From NCBI RefSeq assembly GCF_048544455.1, contig NC_133538.1, forward strand, positions 451,497,311 to 451,561,310: a DNA stretch of 64,000 nt, given 5' to 3'. Below are positions 10,657 through 22,839 of the stretch, one piece after another. How positions within the stretch are numbered: the stretch's first letter is position 1; each line of letters opens with the position of its first letter. The notes beneath the pieces were generated by a model. It was given only the letters and a program-made list of their open reading frames with translations. It searched no databases and was not told where the DNA came from. A program made the translations under genes and the position numbers. The DNA is from Silene latifolia (taxonomy: Eukaryota; Streptophyta; Magnoliopsida; Caryophyllales; Caryophyllaceae).

Positions 10657-11125
10657 CATATCAACCAGTCGATCGACTAAAGGTCGAGAATATCAGAAGC
10701 TTCTAACTTAAAATAAAACTTGCATGTCAGCTCATGTGGTCGATCGACCATGGACCTCAGTCGATCGACTGACTGCTCTTCCTGCAGTCAACTGTTCAGC
10801 ATTCTGACAGTCTATAGACCATGTAGGTCAGTCTATAAACCAAGTTAGCTGGTAATCCGCTTTTGAAACTCTCGCAAATCTATCTTTCAGGCCTTGCTAC
10901 GCGTACCGAGTTCATTTCCCGAGTCAAATCTTCATGTCAAATCCTATGCCAAGCACTTAGGGACGGATTCGGCTCAATTTCCACTGAATTCTTCACATTT
11001 ATGCAATATTACACAAAAAAGGCGGAAGTGGACGAAATGGGGCAAATAGTAGAATAAACTTCCAATGATGGACATAAAATGCGTGGAAATAAAGATGTAA
11101 AACATCATATTATAGACACGCATCA
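10657..11125 (-). repeat. Part of the 3' LTR of element 2
   Basis: It matches 17705-18151 apart from scattered substitutions and a ~24-bp unit of the palindrome cluster. It ends GACACGCATCA at 11125, followed by the complement of the polypurine tract. The other LTR part is outside the window because element 1 split it. Confidence 0.92.
10667..10850. repeat. Palindrome cluster in the 3' LTR of element 2
   Basis: It contains CAGTCGATCGACTA, GGTCGATCGACC and CAGTCGATCGACTG. A second palindrome type, GTCTATAGAC, follows at about 10810-10850 in a repeated phrase with GTAGGTCAGTCTATA. It corresponds to 17693-17870 in the other LTR, but with one extra unit. Confidence 0.88.
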
Positions 11126-11380
11126 AACATCCCCAAACCAAACCCTTGCTTGTCCCCAAGCAAGAACTAGACTCGATCTTAGGACCTAATGGAACGATTT
11201 CATCCTCAGAGCGAAATGCAAACCGAATAGCCTAAACCAATTTAATGCAACACTAACAATCAATAGCAATATGAATCATGCAAACGAGTTATGAAGTTGT
11301 TAAAAACTGCCGAATTATCAACTATAAAGACTTATCAAATTGGACTCTCACGGGCCGCTCAAATCGCATTAAAGCACAGG

Positions 11381-11438
<58 letters not shown>

Positions 11439-13000
11439 AGAAAGAAGTAATTTTGTAATGACTCTCACCTAACTACGACCTATAAGAACATGCCTGCAGT
11501 CTAACATGAAAATAAGCTCTACAACCGTACATATGCATTCCAACCATTAAGGACCATGACACATGCTCAGATTAATATGGGATTGTGAGGTAATGGGTAA
11601 GAAGGGGCTAAGATGAATTTGGATAAGAGGAGTTAAAAGCCAAGCTAGCAACTACTAAACACCAAATTTAGGAACATCCCAATTTCAAACTCAAAAATAA
11701 ATCAATACAAAACAGTGCCAATTGGATGCACACAACTCACTAATCATCAAAATATCGTCAACTCCCCATAGGATATAAATATAACAAGGGAGCAAAAATC
11801 ACAGCATAATATTATTCCACTTTTCCGTATATGATTTTTTCTTTCGTTTCATAATTCTTTTTTTCATAGTTCTTTTTTTTCTCTTCTTTTTCTTTTCCTT
11901 TTTCAATTTTTTTCCTCCTTCATTATTTCATCCAACATTTTATAATGAGAATTAATAACCAAACCGCAAACAACACAATCCCAAAATTGCTACCTTTACT
12001 AGCTCGGCTATGGTAGGATAGATTATAGATTGTAGCTAATTGGGACAAAATAGGCAATTTGGCTATGAGGGGCTCATGGGTAAAACAGAATAAAGGGGAT
12101 ACCTCTACCACATGTGTCAACAAACCACAAACCCGAATGCATACAGATACTAAGCAGATCAAGTTCATGTTTATGCAAATTTATGTAACATGCCTCATAA
12201 GGAGTAACTACTCACATCCTAAATAAACTGGTCATGGATGACACTAGTTATAAAGCTCTAAAACTCAGAAGATGATTTAGTTTGCCAAAATTCAAAGTCA
12301 AATTTCAAATTCAGCAATTTAACAAAAACTCGTAGGTATGCATATATGATTTTACTAATAACATGTCAATTAAGCACGGCTTAGGCATAAACAACTGAAA
12401 ATGCAATGTCATCATTGAAATACTACCGTTCCGACTCGACCTACATGCTAAAATAAACGTGAAAATTTTGAAGTTTAGGGATTTTTTTCAAATATTTTTT
12501 TTTTGAATTTGAATTTTGTATATATAGGAAATAAATACAATGCAAGCAGAAATGCAATAAACGTTTAAGAAAAGCAATGCAAATGCGACGCAAAACCCTT
12601 CCCCAAACCAAATCACACAATGACCCCATTGTGCAAAATCATATAAAAGAAACAAAAGGGAAATGGGATTTTTGCGATAAATAACTAAATAAGACATGAA
12701 AAGGAACTCGGAAACTCACAAGATTTTAAGCGCAAAAGGAAACCTCCCCAAACCAGCGTGAGCTAGGAGGTTTCAGTATCCAGCAGTGCTACCAATAAGT
12801 ACCTGAAAAGACAGAATACCACGCATTATCCGAGAATAAAAAGAGGCAGCGGTAAAATGTGCAAAGAAATAAAACAGAAGAAAGCGATAAATGAATGTGA
12901 GAGGAAAAAGATAGAGAGAAAAACTCGCTAAAACTCCCATTCACGATCCACAAAACGACCAAACACAGCAGGGAATGATCGCCACAACAGGAACAACAGT
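11126..13000 (-). other. 3' non-coding region of element 2
   Basis: No coding signal. On the - strand it shares landmarks with element 1: the polypurine tract next to the LTR (11126-11145), PPT-like GGTTTGGGGA copies (complements at 12596-12609 and 12741-12754), an A-rich tract (complement at about 12470-12530), a purine tract (complement at about 11820-11930), and the phrase GGTCGAGTCGGAACGGT at about 12430. Confidence 0.8.
11384..11434. repeat. (TA)n microsatellite
   Basis: An uninterrupted TA dinucleotide tract of about 51 bp lies in the non-coding part of element 2. Confidence 0.97.
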
Positions 13001-13004
13001 AGAG

Positions 13005-13112
13005 GCGGTCGATCGACCAATGGGTGTAGTCGATCGACCAAAGGAACTGGAACAAAACTCCTGGAACCTCTGCAACCAGTCCATCGATCGATGGTGCTGG
13101 TCGATCGACTGC
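13005..13112. repeat. CGATCG palindrome cluster between protease and 3' region (element 2)
   Basis: GGTCGATCGACC, AGTCGATCGACC, CCATCGATCGATGG and GGTCGATCGACTG lie within 105 bp. The place corresponds to the cluster before the ORF3 promoter of elements 1 and 3. Here ORF3 is absent, so the cluster is left without a downstream gene. Confidence 0.85.
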
Positions 13113-13849
13113 TTCACCTGACACAGACTTTGTTTTCTTCGAATTAACTCAATGAATTGAGTTAAGTTGGTCTAATAACCTGCAATTGCACATAAATACA
13201 GCGCCTAAAATAGCGCAAACCCAAAAGTAGCAGTCTATAGTCTTATAAAATCCTAAGTAAACCAATAAAGCGAAGTCTCGCGCAAACCAAAGAAGTAAAT
13301 AGTCTTAAAACGCAATAAATCGTCTAAAACTCAAGAAAATAAATAGTTCATCCGCGAAGACTGCGGAATAGCTCCGACCATGGCTTCTGGCTGCATGAAG
13401 TGCCCTCCACAGTGCTCATCTTCTCAGCATGACTTCACTCTATTCCGTCGTTTAGGACGCTCAGCGGATCATCGTCTCTAGCATCTTCCCATATATGGGC
13501 ATCATCTGGCTCATCAAACTCCAGGTCAGACTCCAAAACTTTGACTGGCTCTTTCTCCTCGGGCTCCTCATCAGTCCCGTAACTCAGACATCCCAAACCG
13601 CCTCTCGAACAATGGGCTCTGTCACAGCTGGAGCAACAAGCATCTCTTCTTTCCCCAAACTAGTTCCTGAAACATCCAATACAGTAGAATCTCCCTCCAT
13701 GTTGCTCCTAATCTGGGGCGGAGGTGTCATAGCAGGAATAGGTACAGGTACTAAAGCAGGAATCACAACATAAGATTTAATAGCATTGCAAGTAACGGGC
13801 CACATAGCATCTTTCTTCCTAGCAGCTTACAGTGGACTGCTTGCCCACC
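13113..13849 (-). other. Element 2, interval after protease, no clear gene
   Basis: On the - strand this follows the protease. A possible low-complexity protease C-terminal tail (13800-13580, rich in Pro/Val) can be read, similar in place to the tail of element 1. The rest shows no coding signal that I recognise. Confidence 0.5.
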
Positions 13850-14400
13850 TTAAAGGTAAGTGTCCTTAGTCCAACATCAATAACTGCACCGGCAGTGTGC
13901 AGAAATGGTCTACCCAAAATGATAGGAATGTGAGCAGCCTCGGGTATATTTAGGACAATGAAGTCAACAGGGAAAAAGAACTTTCCTATTTATACGTGAA
14001 TATCCTCTAAGACCCCTACTGGCTGAACTGCAGAATGATCAGCCATCTGTACAGTCATATTAGTAACTGCAAACTTGGTCAGACCCAACTTCCTAGCTAG
14101 ACTCAATGGCATGACACTAATGCTAGCTCCTAGATCACATAATGCCTTCTCAATTGAGAAGGTACCAATATTACAAGGAACAGAAAAGCTACTAGGTTCA
14201 GCTAGCTTATGTAGAGCAGTGTGAGTCAAATAAGAGGTAGACTCTTCAGTGAGAGCTATTGACTGCATAGGTTCAAGTGACCGCTTTTTTGTCAACAATT
14301 GCTTCATAAATTTCATATAAGCGGGAACTTGATTAACTAACTCAAGAAAAGGTACTTGCACATTCAAACTGTGAATAACATCTTTAAATTTTTTTAATGA
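13850..14400 (-). pseudogene. Element 2 aspartic protease region
   Basis: It reads FSVPCNIGTFSIEKALCDLG, the DLGAS active-site motif, SVMPLSLARKLGL, MTVQMADHS and, further on, a conserved ILGRPFLHTAGAVIDVG block. The order is the same as in elements 1 and 3. It is preceded by the conserved VPFLELVNQVPAYMKFMKQL junction. Broken fossil. Confidence 0.85.
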
Positions 14401-16454
14401 TACCTGATCCTTGGTCGGCACTAATCTCTCTGGATAAGGGGCTGTCAAAAGTAGCTTTGCCCTCTCCTCAACATCTCTCGTACCGGCATCCTTGGACTTA
14501 GATTGGAAATCCACTACCTTATCTTTATTATAACTTGTACCCGCCTCAGGCCGCGTCAAAAATGAACCATTGACTGACGCTGGGTCATATTTAGGATCCG
14601 GAATTGTCCCGTCAGCATTGGGAGTTTCCCTCGAAAACTGCGGAGTCGTCTTACCCCGAAACAAGAAATCCCTCAAGTTATCTGGCATTGGAGGATGAAA
14701 TGGTTCAACATCAGCAGCATCACCAGTCGATCGAACAGTGGGGTCGGTCGATCGACTGATCTCCTTTTTCTCAGAATGATCAGAAGGATCAGAAACTGTC
14801 GCTGAAGAGTAAGGGGTGGTCGATCGACTGGGTAGGGCGGTCGATCGACCATAGGCACTGTTGTTCGTCTTTTTCTCACTCTTTTTCTTATTTCCTTTTC
14901 TAGCAGCTTTTACACGTTTTTCAACCATAACTTCTTCGGGCTCATCCCCTATAGTAACGGGTCCATCAAGGGTGGGCCCGCTCCTTAGTGTGATTGTATT
15001 CAAGGTCTCTTTCTTCTGGTCTGGCTGCGACGGTAACTGCCCCGGAGCTCTAGTAGCAAACGTATTGGCTAACTGGGCAATTTGAGATTCCAACATCTTT
15101 GTACTAGCCTCTCTAACCTGAGATTCCTTCTGCAGCATCCCCGTTAAGCTCTGAAACATATTCTTGAACTCAGAAGCCTCAGAACTTTGAAACTGCTGTT
15201 GCTGCTGAGGTACATAGGGTGGTTTCTGATACGGTTGATGCTGCTTATGAGGGGCACATAATTCTGCTGCTGCTGCTGAGGTGGGTTTGGATTAAGAACA
15301 TTTTGGCTATTCCACCTCAAATTTGGATGCACATTAGAAGGATCAATGTAGGTGTTGGTCTGCCTATAATGTTGAAAAGCAGGACAGACCTCATTGGAAC
15401 TGGTACAGAAATCCGCAACATGTCCTTCTCCTCCATATCTCTTGCATGAAAAAGGACCGTCTGACACAGCATTTACATGATAAATACCACTCTTTGAAGC
15501 TCCTCCTAACTCATACTTGTCAAATCTCGTCGTAAGAGCCTCTAATGCAGCTACGGCGGGAGATTCAACAGCTCTCCTTTGATTTCTCCTAGAGTTTCCA
15601 TGCTCAGGTTTATGGGTGGCCATGTCTTCGATGGTTTTCCACCCTATTGTTTCACCGCTATTTTCCTGAAATCTCCCTTTAGCTGCAGCATCTAGGATAG
15701 CTCTTTGATCATCATAAAGACCATTATAGAACTGGTTGCACAGAAACCATTGCTCAAACCGATGGTGCGGAATAGAGCGAATTAGCTTCTTGAATCGGAC
15801 CCAAGCTTCATGAAAATCTTCATTAGGTCCTTGCTTAAAACTCGTGATCTGAGCTCTAAGTGCATTTGTCTTGGCCGCAGAATAGTATTTCTTGTAAAAA
15901 GCCAAGGCCAACGAATTCAAATCTGTAATACCTGAAGCAGCACGATCTAGATCCTTATACCACTCCCTTGCAGCATCTCGGAGTGAATAGATGAACATAG
16001 TCTCCTTGATCTGGTCCTGAGTAACGCCTTCAGGTGGAGGGATAGAACAGCCATAATCAACAAATATCTCCATATGCCTGGCAAAGATCCTCATTTGCGC
16101 TCCTCCAAACTGGTTCCTCTCGACCAGATTGATATAGGATGGTTTTGCTTCAAAGCCTCTAGTGGTACCAGCTGGTAAAGTAAATCCCTTATAGAGATTT
16201 TCAGCTTTTGGCTCGGAATGACTCGCTATACTCGCCTCTTGAGCCATCTCTGGAGATGTAATTGTATCAGCTGAAGAGATAGAAGCTGGAGATGATGGTT
16301 GACCGTCTTCAAACAGCTCGTTCTCATAAAAGTTAGACAGAGTACTCAGCTCTTCCTCTGTCGTTAATTCTTGAAATAATCTCCTCTTAACCCGCAAAGT
16401 CTTCTCTAACTCGAGATCTAGTGGAAATAGCTCACCAAGTTGTGACCTGCGCAT
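14401..16454 (-). pseudogene. Element 2 gag region with palindrome-bearing linker
   Basis: It starts MRRSQLGELFPLDLELEKTL at 16454, matching MSRRSQGDLLPFDREIERTL of element 3. The gag core (AREWYKDLDRAASGI, LALAFYKKYY, RFKKLIRSIPHHRFEQWF, QFYNGLYDDQRAILDA) lies at about 15980-15660. A knuckle-like region follows near 15440, then a Q-rich tract and LESQIAQLANTFATRAPGQL. The linker (14725-14850) has four CGATCG palindromes read as Arg-Ser-Thr. Broken, with at least one break. Confidence 0.85.
14725..14852. repeat. Four CGATCG palindromes in the gag-protease linker of element 2
   Basis: CAGTCGATCGAACAG, GGTCGATCGACTG (twice) and GGTCGATCGACC sit in the coding linker. This is the same position as the ten-copy cluster of element 1 (2900-3138), but with the element 2 version of the flanking bases. 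Confidence 0.88.
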
Positions 16455-16559
16455 AAGATAAAACTACAAAAAGAATGTGAGAAAAGTTTAAGGAACGGAA
16501 GTTCCTTAAACTAGAGAATAGACTCAAATAAAAAAGAACAACTAACACTAGCGCTGCCT

Positions 16560-16580
16560 CCCCGGCAACGGCGCCAAAAT
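16560..16580 (-). other. Primer binding site of element 2, tRNA-Asp type
   Basis: On the - strand TTTTGGCGCCGTTGCCGGGG directly follows the LTR end. It is a full match to the tRNA-Asp 3' end pattern. Confidence 0.85.
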
Positions 16581-16581
16581 T

Positions 16582-18151
16582 TGATGCGCTGTCATTGAGT
16601 GCACCAAAAATAAAATTTATAAAACCTATTAGAACTAACAGAAGCTAGTGGTAACAGGGTCGATCCATAGGGAGGTAGGGAGTTAAGCTGTTTAATTTCA
16701 GTCTATGAATTTCTGGGGGGTTTTGGATTGGTCTAAGTCTAATAACATAAGATAAATAAGCAAATAATGAAAGAAATGTAAACAATGATTAAAAGAAGGC
16801 TAAGACGATCGGTTCACTGTAGTTGCGATGGCGGTAATCCTAGGTAAGTCTGAAATAATCATGTAAGATGGGAAAATAATAGGTCCTCTCGGTCCGAGTT
16901 AACTAGTAGCTCCTTTCGGCCTATGCTACTAGTCCCTAAGTCTCACTAAAACTAGCTCTCGCCCTGAATAGTGATTCCTAAAACCTAAATTACTTATATT
17001 TCGATCTTAGCAATTTAGTCGTCTCAATTTATTAATCTATTTTCCCTCCCCTATCTCTCGATCTTGTGGGTTGGTCAAATACTAGACATTTAACTAGTCG
17101 CATGCATTCGATTTTGTCAAATATTGCAATTAATAAACTGAAATAGTGCTAATCTAACACGAGGCCAGTCAATCGACCAACTATGTCAGTCGATCGACCA
17201 TTACCCGAATCAGGGTTACCTAAATTACGCCATCTACGCTACGGATCCCCTCACATCTTAGCGCGGGAGATTTAGCTACTCATACTGGAATTAATAACGA
17301 TAACGAAACTAAAGATGAAAACAACAGAATTCATAACTAAATTAAATGAACAATAAAACCGCATAAAAGAAAGAATTATGTATTAGGGATTCTAACTAAT
17401 CAATTCTAATCTAATAAGAAGGAATAAAAGCAAACTAAAATTTAGAACATGAATTACCAGAAATAAAGGAGGCAAGAAACGAATCCGGATGCAAAAGAAG
17501 AACTTTATTGAAAAACTAATGAAAATTGTAGAACAAACTAAGTATGTCAATCTGAATCTCTCCTAAAATCCATATATGTAAAGCAGTAGGAAGGAGTTAC
17601 GTTATATAGAAGTGTCATGTAAAACCCTTCTCCCAACCTAAGTACAAATGAGCTTAGGTTAAAATCTTTTAATTCTCGTCATATTGCATAAATGGTCGAT
17701 CGACCATATCAACCAGTCGATCGACTAAAGGTCGAGAATGTCAGAAGCTTCTGACTTAAAATAAAACTTGCACGTCAGCTCATGTGGTCGATCGACTGAC
17801 TGCTCTTCCTGCAGTCAACTGTTCAGCATTCTGACAGTCTATAGACCATGTAGGTCAGTTTATAGACCAAGTTAGCTGGTAATCCGCTTTTGAAACTCTC
17901 GCAAATCTATCTTTCAGGCCTTGTTACGTGAACTGAGTTTAATTCCCGAGTCAAATATTCATGTCAAATCCTATGCCAAGCACTTAGGGACGGATTCGGC
18001 TCGATTTCCGCCGAATTCTTCACATTTCTGCAATATTACACAAAAAGGCGGAAGTGGATGAAATGGGGCAAATAGTAGAATAAACTACCAATGATGGACA
18101 TAAAATGAGTGGAAATAAAGATGTAAAACATCATATTATAGACACGCATCA
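16582..18151 (-). repeat. 5' LTR of element 2 (about 1570 bp)
   Basis: Read on -, it starts TGATGCGTGTC at 18151 and ends AGCGCATCA at 16582, next to the primer site. A TATA-like box (complement TTATATAG, 17602-17609) lies about 540 bp from the LTR start, the same distance as in element 1. A further pair of palindromes lies at 17160-17205. Confidence 0.9.
17693..17870. promoter_or_regulatory. Palindrome cluster in the 5' LTR of element 2
   Basis: GGTCGATCGACC, CAGTCGATCGACTA and GGTCGATCGACTG plus GTCTATAGAC lie 281-458 bp from the LTR start, and about 85 bp before the TATA-like box in the transcription direction. Element 1 has its cluster at 280-470 bp. A promoter role is inferred from position. 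Confidence 0.62.
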
Positions 18152-18344
18152 TGTCTTTTGGTCTTCCTGCCCCTCGAATGAGTAGGAAAAGAAAGGGTTT
18201 AGGGTTGGATTAGGCGGATCTGCGGTCCACGTAATCCAACCCTAAACCTTTCCCGTCCTGTTTTAAGATACCCGGCTCCCTACTTTAAATCCCTGCCCAA
18301 AAAAGGGGTTCACCCGTCCCCCTTGTAGGGTGTCTTTTGGTCTT
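18152..18344. mobile_element. Short hairpin insertion flanked by 14-bp direct repeats
   Basis: TGTCTTTTGGTCTT occurs at 18152-18165 and again at 18331-18344. Between them lies a 165-bp segment with a perfect 17-bp inverted repeat (GGTTTAGGGTTGGATTA at 18196-18212, its complement at 18232-18248) around a ~19-bp loop. The long direct repeats look like a target-site duplication, but no known SINE or MITE family is recognised. The left copy abuts the LTR end of element 2. Confidence 0.55.
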
Positions 18345-18570
18345 ATTTTGTGAATTGTGGAACTTATTTTGTGAATCTTGAAACTTATTATGTGAATCCT
18401 GGAAGTTATTTTGTGAATCCTGGAACTTATTTTGTGAACTTATTTTGTGAATCTTCTAACTTATTTTGTGACTGCTAGAACTTATTTTGTGAATGCTGGT
18501 ATTTAATTTTTGAACCTTGGTACTTATTTTGTGAACCTTGGAACATATTTTGTGAATCTTGACCATAACA
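18341..18570 (+). repeat. TTATTTTGTGAATCTTGGAAC minisatellite, cluster 1
   Basis: About ten degenerate copies of a ~20-24-bp unit around CTTATTTTGTGAATC lie upstream of the MULE A gene, in the sense direction of that gene. The same motif fills the introns and spacers of units A and B. Confidence 0.9.
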
Positions 18571-21484
18571 TTCTGAAACTTGCAACTGAATTGTTGTATA
18601 CTTTACTCAATTTGCATTTCCTTATTAATTAATTTTGGTGTATTAATTTAAATAATAAACAAACTAAATATAGTGAAGTTTTCTTTATTTTGTGAACTTA
18701 TTTCCCTTGCTTTGTGAATAATAGGCTTTACTGAGATGTAGGAAGCAAGCCGAGCCAGGATGAAGCGACGTGTTGAGGACGTACTAAAGTTACTAAACCA
18801 CTCTACTGAAGCACCTACTGAAGCCACTGAACCACTCTCTGAGCCAGCTACAAAACAGAAATGAATTTACAAAGACAGACTACGTGTGTTGAGGACTCGG
18901 ATGTCTCCTGCTGGGCTTTACAACTTTCTCAACAACAAGGACAATCCACCATCAGATAAGCAGATTCAAGCTATACAACAAATAGGATTTGGTTCACTCT
19001 TGCTTCTTCAAACAGATGTTGTTCCGGGTACCTTGGCGTATTGGCTAGTTTCGAATTACAACCCCTTTAAAGGATCGTTGTGTGATGGGAAACTCCCTGT
19101 TTTAGAGGAAGATATCCATCTATGCCTGGGATTGCCAATGGGTCCAAACATTGTCGAAGAAGCAAAAATTGGAGATAAGTGCCCTTCTTATTTGTATGTT
19201 TTGGAGGAGTTCAAAAGTCACTACAAAGGTAGTTCCATTGAGGTCAAAGACATATTGCACAAGCTCTCTACACAAAGAGATGGTGGAGATGATTTCAAAC
19301 TCACTTTCATCATTTATATCTTCAATGCTCTTTTAGGCGGTGTTGTAGGGAATCGGGCAAGTTTGAGACTTCTTAAAAGTTTGGTAAACACTGACATAAT
19401 CTCCAAATTCAACTGGTGCAATTTCATCAAACGCAAATTGGCTGCCCAAGTTGAGTCATGGCAAAAGGAGGAGTGGGAGACCAAAAAGCTGAAAGAAAAT
19501 TAGTTTGGTGGACCTATTATGGTCTTGGTTTTCATTTATCTTGACCGATGTGTCTTCAAATCACGCCTTGTTACTCGGAAGTTTCCAACACTCTCAACTT
19601 GGACAAAAGAAGGTATATCCAAGAGAGTTAAAGAGGAAGTGAATGACAAAAAATCGGACAAGAAAACTTTCGGCAGGGGTTATATAGAGCCTCCAATGGT
19701 CATCAACCACCATATCCCACAGTTGTTTCCTCCTCCTCCAAAGATTGAGCTTGGCCAGTCTTCCAAGTCAAGAATTCAAGATAAAGCATCTGAAGCTGAA
19801 GCTGAAAAATTACCTGGGAATGAAGGCATTGGCGAGTTTGTCCATAAAATTGCACTTTCCGCAAAGGCAATGGCTCAAGCTTTTGCGGACTACAAATCAC
19901 TTGCTAGTCAAACTCCCTCCAAACTGCCTTCAACAACAACAGTGAAGAAACTAGTTGCAGCTGTAGACGACATAGCAGAAGGTTTTAAGTTATCTCAACA
20001 AGAGGATGATGCTGAAAATGTGGAGGATGTGAAGAATGAGGAAAAGGTCTCGGACATTGTGGATGAGAATATCGTTGAGAAAGTGGTTGGCAATATTCAT
20101 GAGAATGTGGAGAAAGGTGGGGAGAATGTGGAGAAAGGTGGAGAGAATGTGGATAATTTGTATGGGTGGACTCATGCTGATTTGTTGGCGGCATTGGATG
20201 CGATGGGTGAAGCTTTGCAACCAATAGCGCCACATCATTCACCACCACCAAATGCAGAATACCCATTCTTTAGGCTCCTAGCAGCTGATGACCATTTGTT
20301 GTCTCCACCTGAACCTGCAACATCTTCTCAACCTGAGCCAGACACATATGCTGTTGTGTCATCCCTCCTTGTGGATGTCATCCCTCCTTTCACTGAGCCC
20401 ACTCCTTTGGTAGGGAACACATCCTCTCACGCTGCTCTGGATGATGTTCTTTCTATCAAGGACGTCACTGAGCCTACAATTATTGAGATAACAGCTACTC
20501 CTCCTACTACTGTGGTACGGAACACAACTCTTGATGTTATTTCCCTACCAGATACTCCACTTGTTTCGACAATCTATAAACCATCTGTCAAACGATCTGT
20601 CAGTAAACGATCTGTCAGTAATGTCTATATTCGTCGATCGCCACGTCATTTGGCAAAGTCAATTGCCAGTGTTCCTTGCAAAACCCCAACTACTGCTGCA
20701 ATCCCATTTCCCTTATCTCCATTACCAATTGAAGACAATGTTCCAGTTCGTGGTAAGAGGAGGGTTGTAGTTCCAGTGGAAGTTTTCCGATCGCTCTATT
20801 TGCAAAGAAATATTAATATTATTAGGAATTTGAATCAAGCTGAGAAACAAGTATTATATTTCATACTTGGCGAAGCATATGATGAAACAAAGATTCTTTT
20901 CCAAAGTCAATGTCAGACTTTGACAAGGAGCCAGTTGAAGAGTGTGGTTGAAGGCGATCGGATATCTTCTCATGTCATAGATGTTTATTGTGAGATCTTA
21001 AATAGTATTGAGATATTCAGATCCCAGACTTCCCCTTCTCGTTTATTTGTGTTGTATAGAAATGAAAGTGTTAGTCTTATTACTTTCTACTTTATCCAAT
21101 TGTCCAAGTCTATTTTACATTATGTTGACTTATAATCGTTACTCATACTGATCTTATTTTTTGTTCCCAGTGTCTCTACAATGTTGATGTTTCTAGAGTT
21201 CAACTATTAAGTCTTTGATTTTAGTCTGCTTATATTTCAACTTAAGTTCATTTTTGTCTTTTTAATTCAGCGACTTTTTGTCCTTTTTTCAAGTTTGCGC
21301 TCCAATAGTCTCTGCCTCATGCCCACCTTTCTTGATTTGTATCGACCTCAGAACAAAAAGTAGGAAAATGCAAATCATCCATCCTATGAAAGGCAGATCT
21401 GTTGATTATTCTTGTTTTATACAACCTGTGGTACGTCTATTGTTTCCATTTTGCTTAGGAAAATGTGTGTTATTGTGATTCTAC

Positions 21485-21845
21485 TAGGAATTGACTTTGT
21501 GAATGTAGGACTTTATTTTGTGAAGCCTACACTTAAGGTTTGTGAATCTTATCACTTTAACCACTTATTTTGACCAAGTTTCACAAAACAAGCCCTAAGA
21601 TTCACTGAACAAGGTCTGAGATTCACCAAGTAAGGAAAATGGCAAAATAAGTGACTTTAACCACTTATGTTGACCAAGTTTCACAAAACAAGCCCTAAGA
21701 TTCACTGAACAAGATCTGAGATTCACAAAACAAGGTATGAGGTTCACCAAAAAAGGAAAAGGGCAAAATCGGGGACTTTGTGAAAGTAGGCCTTATTTTG
21801 TGAATCCTGGATCTTATTTTGTGAACCTGTGCTCCTTTACCATTT
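21485..21845. repeat. TTTTGTGAA minisatellite, cluster 2 (mixed orientation)
   Basis: Copies run in + sense at 21490-21550 and 21775-21830. Between them, at 21560-21770, a ~120-bp block (TTTCACAAAACAAGCCCTAAG ...) runs in the opposite sense and is present twice. It lies in an intron-like interval of gene A. Confidence 0.88.
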
Positions 21846-22839
21846 CACTCCAAGTTTTACAAACTAAGATGTATGGTTCAGATGATTCGTAGCTAGTGTC
21901 TGTTTTGATAGTCTTGTACCTTACATGATTCCTAGATAGTGTCTTGTACCTCACAAAATAAGTTTTGTTCATACCTGTGCTAAGAAAGACTAATTTCTCT
22001 TTTGTTCATACAGAAAGAAAGGCTCATCCGGCTTCTTAAACCAAAGTTGCCAGCACTGACAAGTATTTTGTGGACGCCCGAAGTGTTTATCCCAAAATCA
22101 AACCTAAATTTTGTTGAAATTGATAATGGCCTCTATTTATTGAACATATTAGAGAATTACAAAGGAAACAAAAGTGATTGTCCAATAACGATATATATTG
22201 TAAGATTACTTTTTCAACTCTATTTATACATTGATAAATATAAATTTTTATAAGTTTGCAACACATTATTATTCCCCTTTTTCCATTTATAGGACAGGTG
22301 AAGCGTTTTGCATTGAGGGTGTGCTATAACATTATTACATGTGATAAGAACGTATTAAGAGATAGAGTGAAAAAAGATGCAGTAGAATGGAGTCGTGTAC
22401 CGCTGTAAGAACCTTCTTCTTTTAATATTATCAAAATTTTCTTGCAAAACCTTTACATTTTTTAGTACTTTAGTTGATTAAATAATCTTATATGTTCGTA
22501 TTATGGCAGTGACGCTTGACCACTTCCTTACAATGACCAGCAATTGTTGGATTATGTTTGCAGATCAAAATCAGCACAAACTAAATTGTAATGATTTTGC
22601 TTTGATTTTACAATATAAAAGTTATATGATTTTGCTTTAATTTTACAATATAAAAGTTATATTGTGAGAGATATTAACTAATTGCATTTCCTCAATATTT
22701 TAAGTGACGCTATGGTGTCTACTCCGTGGATGGAAGTCACAAGACATGCTTTACAGACCCTTGGACCACGTGGCTTTGTTATGGATCAGGTAAGTATCAT
22801 TTTCCTTTCCTTTTTCTTTTCATGTTTTATTTTACTTTT

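Larger units (their letters stand above)
10657..18151 (-). mobile_element. LTR element 2: gag-protease retroelement, no pol, no ORF3
   Basis: It is read on the - strand: 5' LTR 18151-16582, tRNA-Asp primer site, gag, protease, non-coding region, polypurine tract (complement at 11126-11145), 3' LTR from 11125. The rest of the 3' LTR lies left of element 1, which is inserted into it. Only 5.5 kb separate the LTRs. RT, RNase H and integrase are absent, and so is the third ORF present in elements 1 and 3. The 450 comparable LTR bases differ at about 4% by eye, so it is somewhat older than element 1. It is broken in about two or more places. Confidence 0.88.
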
